From the NCBI GenBank assembly GCA_021814615.1, contig JAKAHZ010000002.1, forward strand, positions 1 through 64,000: a DNA stretch of 64,000 nt, read 5' to 3'. This document shows positions 48,601 to 56,957 of the stretch, one piece after another. How positions within the stretch are numbered: position 1 is the stretch's first letter; each line of letters opens with the position of its first letter. A model generated the notes under the pieces. That model did no database searches, was not told the origin of the DNA, and saw only the letters and a program-made list of their open reading frames with translations. The stretch is from Nitrospirota bacterium. GTDB lineage: Bacteria; Nitrospirota; UBA9217. The translations under genes and the position numbers were made by a program.

Positions 48601-48706
48601 GCGCAGAAAAGCGCGTAGTCATCGCGCGGGTCACGCAAGGGACGGACGAGAGTGGTGGCGCAGGCGGAAGGTCTCCCTAATTGTCGAATGACATGAAGGA
48701 GAAGTA

Positions 48707-49030
48707 ATGGCTATTACCCGAAAGTTCAGAACAACGATCCTGCAGCGTGCGGAGTCGGATGCGGCATTCCGGCGGCATATGCTGACCGAGGCGGTCAATG
48801 AACTGCTTGCCGGGGATCTCGCCGCAGGCAAGGCCATGCTTCGCGACTATATCAACGCGACCATCACGTTTCAGCAGCTGGCGAAGAAGCTCAAGAAAAC
48901 GGATAAGAGCGTTCACCGCATGCTCGGACCGCGCGGCAATCCCCGGGCGGACAATATCCTGGAGATCATCAAGATCCTGCAGGTAAATGAGCGAGTTACA
49001 CTGCGGGTGGAAGCGAAGAGGGCGGCATAG
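48707..49030 (+). CDS. HTH addiction-module antidote-like protein (orphan)
   Basis: ITFQQLAKKLKKTDKSVHRMLGPRGNPRADNILEIIKILQ HTH; no adjacent toxin ORF. Confidence 0.75.
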   Translation: MAITRKFRTTILQRAESDAAFRRHMLTEAVNELLAGDLAAGKAMLRDYINATITFQQLAKKLKKTDKSVHRMLGPRGNPRADNILEIIKILQVNERVTLRVEAKRAA

Positions 49031-49070
49031 GAGAAACATAAACATTAAAGACCTGACCCCCGAGCGCTCC

Positions 49071-49122
49071 GCAGTTTTTTCTTGCCACTCATAAGGGAAA
49101 ATAGTATCCTCGCATTTGCAGG
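49071..49122 (+). repeat. 52-nt direct repeat carrying a promoter, copy 2
   Basis: Identical to 48549-48600. Confidence 0.9.
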
Positions 49123-49209
49123 ACACAGAAAGACGCGAAAAGCGCGCAACAGCTCAGAAGAACACAACCAGAAGATCGGCGGAGAATTGCAGGCTCAAGG
49201 AGATTTGAT

Positions 49210-49491
49210 ATGGCATGGAAGGAAGTAACTGCTGAAGAACTGGCAAAGACCCTGGGAGCGAACGTAGCCGAGGTCCGGGAGAAGCAGAGGCTGGTCAAGG
49301 TGATCGTCAAGACGCGGAAAGAAAAAGACCTGTCACAGGCTGCTCTGGCAAAGAAGCTCGGGATCAGCCAGGCGCGGGTGGCGCAGATCGAGTCCGGCAT
49401 AGGCACCGCGAAGGTCACATTCGATGTGCTCTTCAACATGCTTGTCGCCCTGGGGCTGGACTATAAGGTAGTGACGAAGAAGGCGGCGTAG
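49210..49491 (+). CDS. XRE-family HTH protein, antitoxin-like (orphan)
   Basis: DLSQAALAKKLGISQARVAQIESGIGTAKVTFDVLFNMLVALG. Confidence 0.85.
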   Translation: MAWKEVTAEELAKTLGANVAEVREKQRLVKVIVKTRKEKDLSQAALAKKLGISQARVAQIESGIGTAKVTFDVLFNMLVALGLDYKVVTKKAA

Positions 49492-49610
49492 GAGAAATAT
49501 AAACATTAAAGACCCCCGAGCGTTGGTGGCGTAGGCGGAAGAAGCGAGTCTGGCGAGACATAAATATTCAATACCTGACCCTCAGGGTCTTTTTGAACAG
49601 GGATATAAGA

Positions 49611-51068
49611 ATGAAAGTCCTTTTCTTCTGGATTGATATTGGTTCCGGCCATAAGCCCAGTTTTCATCATGGGATTGCATGGATATCGGGTAGGCTCATT
49701 TCCGAAGGACATGAAGTGAAATGCATGAGGGTGACGCAAGTGGATGATTTGAGCCCATACGGCCAGATTGTTGCAGACTTGCGTCCAGATGTCGTGGGCA
49801 TATCGATAACGACCAACCAAAGAAAATATTTGGAAACCGTAGTGGCGGAGGTCAGAAAAAGGCATTCAACGCCCATTGTCGTCGGTGGTGTGCACTGTAT
49901 CCTGGATCCTGCAGATGTGATCGCGTGCGATGGGATCGACGGGGTCTGCGTTGGTGAGGGTGATCTGCCGATGTCCGTGTTGATGAGTAAGCTCTCTCGT
50001 GCCGAGGGCTATAGTGATACTCCTTCTTTTTGGTGGAAGATTAAAGGCCTGCAAGAAAATAAGACGGAGATTGTAAAGAACGCATTAGCTCCTTTCGAGG
50101 ATGATCTCAATTCATTGCCACTTCCGAATTACTCGGTGTTCGACGCGGACGCGCTCTTAAAAGAGCTGGCCGGCTATTTCAATGTGATGGTGAGCCGGGG
50201 TTGCCCGTATAATTGTAGCTATTGTTGCAATCACGCGATCAGGTCGGCTTATCGACGGCTAAGCGGATACTTCAGGATTCTTACTCCGTCAAATGCCGTC
50301 TCTCTTATAAAGGGCTGCATGGATCGTCATTCCGGGATAAGAGGATTTATCTTTGAGGATGATCTCCTCCTTTGGGACAAAAACTGGTTTCTGGCCTTTG
50401 CCGATGAATATCGAATGAAAATAGGCCTTCCCTATATCTGTAACGGCCATATAAATTCTGTCGACCAAGACATAGTGAACGCACTTGTAATGTCAGGATG
50501 CAGATCTGTTATGCTTGGCCTGGAAAGCGGAGATGAAGAACTACGTGCTACGCTCTTGCGACGCCACTACAGTAATGAAAAGGTTATGGCTGTAGCCAAC
50601 CTATTTCATAAAAGTGGCATTCAATTTTTTACCTACAATATTTTCGGTTTTCCTTTTGAGACAAAAGAACAGATGGCGCGCACAGTGCAGATCAATACTG
50701 CAATCAGACCTCATTCCGGACAGGCGTTCTTTTTCTATCCTTATCCAGGAACTGATTTATATAATCTCTGCAAAGAGCATAATTTGCTTAATCGTTCCGA
50801 AATGGAATCAGTTTCAGGATATCGCGAAAAGCCAACGATTAGATTAACTAATTGCAGCATCGAAGACTGTATACGTCAACACAACACGCTGCAGCTATAC
50901 TTCATTTCTCGCAGATTTGCAAGAGTGTTGAGTCTGGATAGTAAACTGCTGGACAAAACGATCCATTCGTTATTAATGATATATCCCTCCTTCCTTGTGA
51001 GGTTGTTCTCCAAAGAAAATGTTATTAAAAAGGTTCTTCGATGGATCCAATACAGATTCTTGAGATAA
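49611..51068 (+). CDS. B12-binding-domain radical SAM protein
   Basis: N-terminal cobalamin-binding-like domain (VVGGVHCILDP), MVSRGCPYNCSYCCNHAIRSAYR CxxxCxxC motif. Confidence 0.9.
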   Translation: MKVLFFWIDIGSGHKPSFHHGIAWISGRLISEGHEVKCMRVTQVDDLSPYGQIVADLRPDVVGISITTNQRKYLETVVAEVRKRHSTPIVVGGVHCILDPADVIACDGIDGVCVGEGDLPMSVLMSKLSRAEGYSDTPSFWWKIKGLQENKTEIVKNALAPFEDDLNSLPLPNYSVFDADALLKELAGYFNVMVSRGCPYNCSYCCNHAIRSAYRRLSGYFRILTPSNAVSLIKGCMDRHSGIRGFIFEDDLLLWDKNWFLAFADEYRMKIGLPYICNGHINSVDQDIVNALVMSGCRSVMLGLESGDEELRATLLRRHYSNEKVMAVANLFHKSGIQFFTYNIFGFPFETKEQMARTVQINTAIRPHSGQAFFFYPYPGTDLYNLCKEHNLLNRSEMESVSGYREKPTIRLTNCSIEDCIRQHNTLQLYFISRRFARVLSLDSKLLDKTIHSLLMIYPSFLVRLFSKENVIKKVLRWIQYRFLR

Positions 51069-51095
51069 TCGGCCTTTCAGAGCGAAAGGCCTCAG

Positions 51096-51146
51096 GGTCC
51101 TGCGGTTTGACATTTTGTCTTACGAGAACCAATAGGTTCCTCACCT
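51096..51146. repeat. 51-nt direct repeat, copy 1
   Basis: ggtcctgcggtttgacattttgtcttacgagaaccaataggttcctcacct; identical to 51504-51554. Confidence 0.9.
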
Positions 51147-51167
51147 TCCCCCCACCCAGGGACGGTC

Positions 51168-51239
51168 TGGGGTCAGGCTTCAGAATTAGTATTTGAGCAG
51201 ATATTATGATGAGAATATGAATATTGAAGTCTGACCCCA
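51168..51239. repeat. REP-like inverted repeat
   Basis: TGGGGTCAGGCTTCA ... TGAAGTCTGACCCCA, 15-bp arms with one mismatch. Confidence 0.7.
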
Positions 51240-51292
51240 AACGGACTCGGTTCCGCTTTTCTTCGCAGCAACCCCACCGACAGCACCGCTAC

Positions 51293-51487
51293 CCTGGGGG
51301 AAGATTCGCGTCCTGCAGCAGCTTCCTTCCTTCATCAAATACGTGTATAATTTGGAAGGCCTCTATGCCGCTGGATTGCCTGCGGACCCGGAAACCACAC
51401 GGGCAATTCCGATCCGGAGCAATGGTCGTGTTCAACGGAGGAATGATCCGGTGAAATCCGAAACAAGCACCTGGTTTACCTTTTATG
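51293..51487. repeat. 195-nt direct repeat, copy 1 (promoter/5' end of truncated gene)
   Basis: Matches 55849-56043 with one substitution seen. Confidence 0.92.
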
Positions 51488-51543
51488 GGAGGCCTCAGGG
51501 TCAGGTCCTGCGGTTTGACATTTTGTCTTACGAGAACCAATAG
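51451..51543 (+). pseudogene. Truncated copy of the 56007-56306 gene
   Basis: GTG-KSETSTWFTFY then diverges into repeat sequence (GRPQGQVLRF...). Confidence 0.65.
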
Positions 51544-51554
51544 GTTCCTCACCT
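51504..51554. repeat. 51-nt direct repeat, copy 2
   Basis: Identical to 51096-51146. Confidence 0.9.
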
Positions 51555-51725
51555 CCCCCCACCCGGTTCCTCCTTTCTCCTCAGCAGCCCCACCGGCAGC
51601 ACTGCTATCCACAGCATCACCACCCCCAGCATCATCCGCGTTCTCTGCACTCTCGGCGAATAACGTTGCACGGCTTTTGACGTCCTCTGTTTTTCTCTGT
51701 GATCTCTGTGGCAAGGATTTCCCCC

Positions 51726-51739
51726 TACCCGTTCGGGTA
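51726..51739. repeat. Short palindromic element copy 2 (TACCCGTTCGGGTA)
   Basis: Direct comparison. Confidence 0.55.
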
Positions 51740-52683
51740 ATACCCATCCCACCCGGTATCCAGTACATTACTTCACATCACGAACCCGCGAATTGCGAGC
51801 GGGAGATAATTCCATGCCTATATCTCTTTTTAGATATGTCGACGTATTTGGTTATCCGGAGTCCGATCCGGCCACGGTTCTGGAGATGTTGTCGCAGTTC
51901 GAAGGGGAGAAACATCATTCATCCCCGCACTATATCTTTCGAAGGCCGTCTACTGAAAAAGGTGATACACGGAAATCCTCGGCAGATTCTGCGGTATCAT
52001 TCTTCCCAGCCGACCCTGGAATCTAGCTGCCTTCCTTCCGACGTTTTATCGGCCTGTCTACGCACTATCGATAAGCCATCATTCTTTCTATGTCTGCTCA
52101 AATAAAGCACAGACGATTAGTTCGTCGTTGCAGAAAGGAGCAAATAAAATGGTCAATCACAAAATATATTGACATTGGGTAATCTCGACCGTAATATCAT
52201 TGCTGCGACGCCCAAACAATCATGGCCTCTATTCCTGTAAAACTTCTTCATTCTCCTTGTCAGTCCTTCGAGGCCCGTCTCGCTCCCGAGACCGGATCAG
52301 CCTGGGATATATCTCACGCGTCGCTCGCGCTGAACGGTTTGTCCTTCGGTAATCGCCGGTTCGGCTGGCATGGCGCCTGGTCGTCCTGTTCGCGCTACTT
52401 CATGATAAACGAGTGGCTCAATGTGCACACCGCCAGATGCCCGGACATGCAGCTACTGGTCATCGATGTCCACGAAGGGAAGGAGTCCATTGTCGAAAAG
52501 GTCAGCTCTGGATTCATTGAACCGATGGGCTTCCGAGATGAAGAAATAAAGTACTGCAAAATCGCATCTGGCATTGGCAATCGTTCTGTTCACCATCTCC
52601 CTGTAAGCGCTCTCACCGAATGGCGCGTTGTTCGTTAGCATCGAACACGCGCCAATTTCTTTCCCCAGTTCATTTTGCACCCC

Positions 52684-52697
52684 TACCCGTTCGGGTA
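52684..52697. repeat. Short palindromic element copy 3 (TACCCGTTCGGGTA)
   Basis: Direct comparison. Confidence 0.55.
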
Positions 52698-52820
52698 CAA
52701 TCGGGGTATTGACCCTCTAGATCGTTTCTGTTTTAATTGATTTCATCATGAATATGTCAGTCGAGATGCACTTCGTTGCAGCATTTTCGACCACACACAA
52801 TTCTTGACGAGGAGGATCCC

Positions 52821-53888
52821 ATGCCCGCGAAGAAGGTTGGTACGGCCGGAGCGAAGCAGCGCCAGCGTCTTGTCAAGAAGCACGGAGTCACGACCAGTGA
52901 GAACGACAACCTCTCGAAGGGAATGTCGAGCCTCGTCCCGAAGGATTACCGGGATTCCGGTCGTTTCATCGACAGCGTTCAGTGGAACCTTGAGTGGTTC
53001 GGCGCGGCCAAGTCGCGCGAGAAGGACAAGCGGCGGTTCGATCTCGTGGTCGACATCCTGGCCACGCTGAACAGCGACCTCTTCGTACTCCAGGAAGTCG
53101 CCGGCCCGTCCGAGGACGGCCGGTATCCCGGGATCATGGACAGCGTAGCCGAGGAGCTGACCAGACGCGTCGCCGGGGATTACCGCGTCGCCTATACCAA
53201 TACCGGCGGGGAGCAGCGCGTGGCCATGATGTGGGACAGCGACTGGCTCCGTTCCAAGAGCGAGGTTGCAGAGCTGTTCGAGAGGGGACACTATGCCGGC
53301 AATAAAAAGAAGGACCCCTTCGCAGGTCGGACCCCGCTCCTGGGCTATTTCTCCCTCCGGATCCCTTCGGGCAAGAAACAGGAGCCTGGCGCCGACCGGT
53401 TCGACTTTCAGAACCTCGGCGTTCACTTGAAGGCAATGGAAGAGGGTGCAGCGCAGCGGCTCGAATCAGCCGGGATCCTCGCGGACTGGCTCAAGAACAA
53501 GGCCCCGCTCACCGATAACGACGTCATGATCATGGGTGATTGGAACGTCCCGCCGGACGCCGCCTGCTGGAAGCCCTTCCACGACATGGAGAGGGCGGAC
53601 ACCAACGTCCACTTCACCGACATCAACGACCAGAGCGACTTCTCCTATCTCTGGCACGCGAACCGCGACCAGAAGTTCGTGTCGCGCATTGATCTGACCG
53701 TCATGAGCCTGTCCTCGGAGACGGAGTATAAGATGGCCGGCAGGGTTGTCCGCTGGAAACCGATCCAGGACGCCATCAAGGAATCGAAGAACATCACGGA
53801 CAAGAAGGTGAAGGACGTGATGAAGGAGCTCAAGGACACCATCAGCGATCACATGCCGACGATTAGCAGGTTCTCCATTGCAAAATAA
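52821..53888 (+). CDS. Endonuclease/exonuclease/phosphatase (EEP, DNase I-like) family protein
   Basis: SVQWNLEWFG, LFVLQEV, MIMGDWNVPP, SDHMPTISRF catalytic motif set; RBS gaggagg. Confidence 0.87.
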   Translation: MPAKKVGTAGAKQRQRLVKKHGVTTSENDNLSKGMSSLVPKDYRDSGRFIDSVQWNLEWFGAAKSREKDKRRFDLVVDILATLNSDLFVLQEVAGPSEDGRYPGIMDSVAEELTRRVAGDYRVAYTNTGGEQRVAMMWDSDWLRSKSEVAELFERGHYAGNKKKDPFAGRTPLLGYFSLRIPSGKKQEPGADRFDFQNLGVHLKAMEEGAAQRLESAGILADWLKNKAPLTDNDVMIMGDWNVPPDAACWKPFHDMERADTNVHFTDINDQSDFSYLWHANRDQKFVSRIDLTVMSLSSETEYKMAGRVVRWKPIQDAIKESKNITDKKVKDVMKELKDTISDHMPTISRFSIAK

Positions 53889-53966
53889 CTTATGAGCAGA
53901 ATCCAATACAGATCAAAAACAGATGAGGTCTTCGTACGACCTGTCAATGTAGAAGAGGAGATAATT

Positions 53967-54446
53967 ATGCAACAGCAGATTGAACAGATAGAAATTCCAG
54001 CAGAAGAAATTGAGAAAGAAACCAAAGCAGCAGGGGAATCATCACTCGCTGAAAAGATCGTACAACAGAAATATCGTCAGTATTTGAAAAACAGCCGGAT
54101 GTACAAAAAGCTGTATTATTCGACTCGTCTTTTGGCAGCATTATCCGCTGGGCTCTTGCCATTCGTCGTTACGACGAAACCTTCGTTAGCTACTGCCCTA
54201 TCAATAGTAATTGTACTTTGTGCTGTCACTGACACTGTGTTCGATCCAAGAAGCAAATGGAGGCTTTATTCTAAAGCAACAGATCTTCTTGCTGTTGAAA
54301 TGATTAAGAGCCGAGGTGAATATGAAAAATATCAAAGGAATCTCGAAATACTGCTGGCCACCGAGGGAAAAGAGTTAGCCGGTTTGAAAGGGTTGGAAGA
54401 GATACTGCAAAGCATGCAGAAGGGGCAAAAAAATCCAACTCCTTAG
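53967..54446 (+). CDS. SLATT/DUF4231-like two-TM protein
   Basis: YKKLYYSTRLLAALSAGLLPFVV...ALSIVIVLCAVTDTVFDPRSKWRLYSKATDLLAVEMIKSRGEYEKY; RBS gaggag; alternative start 53892. Confidence 0.65.
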   Translation: MQQQIEQIEIPAEEIEKETKAAGESSLAEKIVQQKYRQYLKNSRMYKKLYYSTRLLAALSAGLLPFVVTTKPSLATALSIVIVLCAVTDTVFDPRSKWRLYSKATDLLAVEMIKSRGEYEKYQRNLEILLATEGKELAGLKGLEEILQSMQKGQKNPTP

Positions 54447-54571
54447 CCTTGTGGATTGATTGAATTATTCGCTGTGATAGTGAAAATCCGTTCGCTATAA
54501 GCCAGGTGGAGCTTAAACGATCGAGATAGAAATGTCCGCTCTTAGCTTTTCATTTGCATTGAGGGGGAGAC

Positions 54572-55246
54572 ATGCCGCTCAGTAATGGCTACGGTGTCGT
54601 GATCGGCACCATCGGCAACTACTATCGCGATCCGCCGGACAACTACGGAAAATATTATCACGGCAATGTCTACGTGAACACGCCGGCGGGGGACTATCAC
54701 TGCGCGATCGATGTCGATTCGAAGAAATCCTCGATCGGCGTCGAACGCCGGATCGTGCCCCTGACCAGCAGTCAACTAGCGAACCTCATCATGCTCGGGA
54801 CCGGCTATCATTCCCTGGCGTCGAATTCCATTTCCGGCGCGATCGATTACGTGCGGAGTCCCCTGCTGCCCCAGAGCATCACGCTCAGATGCCCCTACCT
54901 CTTCAGGGCGATGAGAGCGATCCTGCCCCTAGAGCTGGTCATAAAGTTTCCCTGGAAAAAAGGCACGGACATCGAGGCGCTCGGTGACCTGGAACCTCTG
55001 GTCTTTACCACGAAGAACAACGGGCTGAAGGCCTACATCTTCGGCGAGCCCTTCACGTCCGGACTCGGCGTTCACAATATCCATCAGAACCAGGGAGACC
55101 CGGCGGGAACGACGTGGTGGGCGGAGAACGGCATCTGGCAGGACGGGTGCACCATTCTCCAGCAGAGCAGCGATCTCTATATGGCCTTTTTGAACAAGTT
55201 CACATCACAATCCTATCTGACTGATGATAACGGACATCCCCTATAG
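54572..55246 (+). CDS. DUF2278 (YukJ-like) family protein
   Basis: YGVVIGTIG, AYIFGEPFTSGLGVHNIHQNQGDP, NGIWQDGCTIL. Confidence 0.82.
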   Translation: MPLSNGYGVVIGTIGNYYRDPPDNYGKYYHGNVYVNTPAGDYHCAIDVDSKKSSIGVERRIVPLTSSQLANLIMLGTGYHSLASNSISGAIDYVRSPLLPQSITLRCPYLFRAMRAILPLELVIKFPWKKGTDIEALGDLEPLVFTTKNNGLKAYIFGEPFTSGLGVHNIHQNQGDPAGTTWWAENGIWQDGCTILQQSSDLYMAFLNKFTSQSYLTDDNGHPL

Positions 55247-55254
55247 ACAACGAT

Positions 55255-55626
55255 ATGCTCACGATGAACATACGACGGCTCTCGGCGGCTCTGGTGTTCA
55301 TGATCTCTGGCTGCGCAGATCGATCTGACTGGAAGATGCTGTTTCGTTCGAATGACGGGTATATGTTCTTCTTCGCTCTTCTGTCGTATTTTATCGGCGG
55401 AATACTGATCATCAAACCGCCAAGCCTCTCAAGATGGAAACGTTCGCTGCAACGCATTCTTATTGGAGCATTCATTGCCCTTTTATTCGGAAATCTGATC
55501 GCCTGGTTTTATGCGCAAGGGACCGACAGGGGCGACACTGCCAGTGACATCCTGGTGGCGTTTTCCTACATGTTTGTTCTGCTCGCGATCATAGTCAACC
55601 ATGAGTGGTATGAAATAAAGAAATAA
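55255..55626 (+). CDS. Small membrane protein of unknown function
   Basis: Hydrophobic segments FFFALLSYFIGGILII, ILIGAFIALLFGNLIAWFY, DILVAFSYMFVLLAIIV; directly follows DUF2278 gene. Confidence 0.6.
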   Translation: MLTMNIRRLSAALVFMISGCADRSDWKMLFRSNDGYMFFFALLSYFIGGILIIKPPSLSRWKRSLQRILIGAFIALLFGNLIAWFYAQGTDRGDTASDILVAFSYMFVLLAIIVNHEWYEIKK

Positions 55627-55848
55627 TGTGTCCGTTCTTGAGCGACCGATGGCGCTGACAGCCGCGGTCCCGCAACGTCTTCCCCAGAGGCTGCCCCCCA
55701 GCCTCTGCAACTTGGCCCTCTTCCCCGACCATGACCCGGGGAGGAGGGCATTCTTCGCGGGCCAGACACCACCGTTCTGCTCCCCCACTCACCTCCCCGC
55801 ACCCGGTTCCGCCTTTCTCCTCAGCAGCCCCACTGACAGCACCGCTAT

Positions 55849-56043
55849 CCTGGGGGAAGATTCGCGTCCTGCAGCAGCTTCCTTCCTTCATCAAATACGT
55901 GTATAATTTGGAAGGCCTCTATGCCGCTGGATTGCCTGCGGACCCGGAAACCACACGGGCAATCCCGATCCGGAGCAATGGTCGTGTTCAACGGAGGAAT
56001 GATCCGGTGAAATCCGAAACAAGCACCTGGTTTACCTTTTATG
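55849..56043. repeat. 195-nt direct repeat, copy 2
   Basis: Matches 51293-51487. Confidence 0.92.
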
Positions 56044-56306
56044 TGATCCTGGTGACGTATGCATTCATCTCGAAACTGATGGTGAACGAGATGGCAAAAA
56101 AAGTGATGAAAACAAAACAATGGCCGCCGCCGGACGCTTCTCCCGATCCTTCCCGGAAAGGTTCGGTCCTGGATTCCCTCAGGCAGCCGCTGTTCGGCGA
56201 ACCTGCGATCAAGACCGCCAAGCGGTACGTGATCATGGCCGATGTCTTCCTGTGGTGCGTCGCGGGGTCGTTCGTTCTCTATGGGCTCTTCTTCCAGCGG
56301 TCCTAA
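56007..56306 (+). CDS. Small membrane protein, intact counterpart of 51451 fragment
   Basis: GTG start after cggagg RBS; TM segments WFTFYVILVTYAFI and VFLWCVAGSFVLYGLFF. Confidence 0.6.
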   Translation: MKSETSTWFTFYVILVTYAFISKLMVNEMAKKVMKTKQWPPPDASPDPSRKGSVLDSLRQPLFGEPAIKTAKRYVIMADVFLWCVAGSFVLYGLFFQRS

Positions 56307-56312
56307 CGTCCC

Positions 56313-56900
56313 ATGAGCACGCTCATCAGGCCGTTCACGAACGACCGTGCCGAAAACCGCCCGGGCGTCGAGCTGTTCATCTGGCGGGCCGGCGTTCTTT
56401 GCGTCCTGCTTGCCGCCACCGTCGTTCTCTTTGCTTTCCAGCTCGACCGCATGTCCCTTGCCAGGAAGGCTGTCACGGGGTCTTGGTGCCTTCTTCTGCT
56501 GCTCCTGCTTCTGTATCACCTCCATCTTATCTTCCTGTTCAAGAAGCTCTGCATTACCGTCGCGGCCGACAGCCTGACCATTCGATCCTTTCTGGTTCAC
56601 GAGGAGATACCGTTCCGCGACATCCGGGAGCTGAAAAGCCTGGCAAAGGAGAAGCTGGAGATCAGGAAGAAGGGGCTCTTTTCCTATTTCCGGGAGGCGC
56701 CGCAGATCGTCTATCCCGTGGCGCAGATCGGCTCCTGCACCCTGGAGAAGTTCGGCACGGTGAGGTTCTACAGTTTTCTGGACAGTCTCGGGCAGCCCAA
56801 AGACCTGCTCTTGATCAGAACCGGCGAAGACCGTCGGTTTGCTGTATCCCTGATCAACGCCGATGAGCTCAGGGACGCGATCGACCGGTCCAGGGGCTGA
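56313..56900 (+). CDS. Membrane protein with two TM helices and PH-like C-terminal domain
   Basis: Hydrophobic hairpin then ITVAADSLTIRSFLVHEEIPFRDIRELKSL. Confidence 0.6.
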   Translation: MSTLIRPFTNDRAENRPGVELFIWRAGVLCVLLAATVVLFAFQLDRMSLARKAVTGSWCLLLLLLLLYHLHLIFLFKKLCITVAADSLTIRSFLVHEEIPFRDIRELKSLAKEKLEIRKKGLFSYFREAPQIVYPVAQIGSCTLEKFGTVRFYSFLDSLGQPKDLLLIRTGEDRRFAVSLINADELRDAIDRSRG

Positions 56901-56957
56901 TCCTTTTCAGCAGGGACGCCCGAGGCGGGAAGGCGTGGAGTACCGGTCCCTGCAGTG

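Noticed and set aside
52222-52638. 138-aa plus-strand ORF in the island
   Set aside because: No RBS, motif or recognisable fold; an opposing-strand ORF (52453-52680) is equally plausible, so neither was called.
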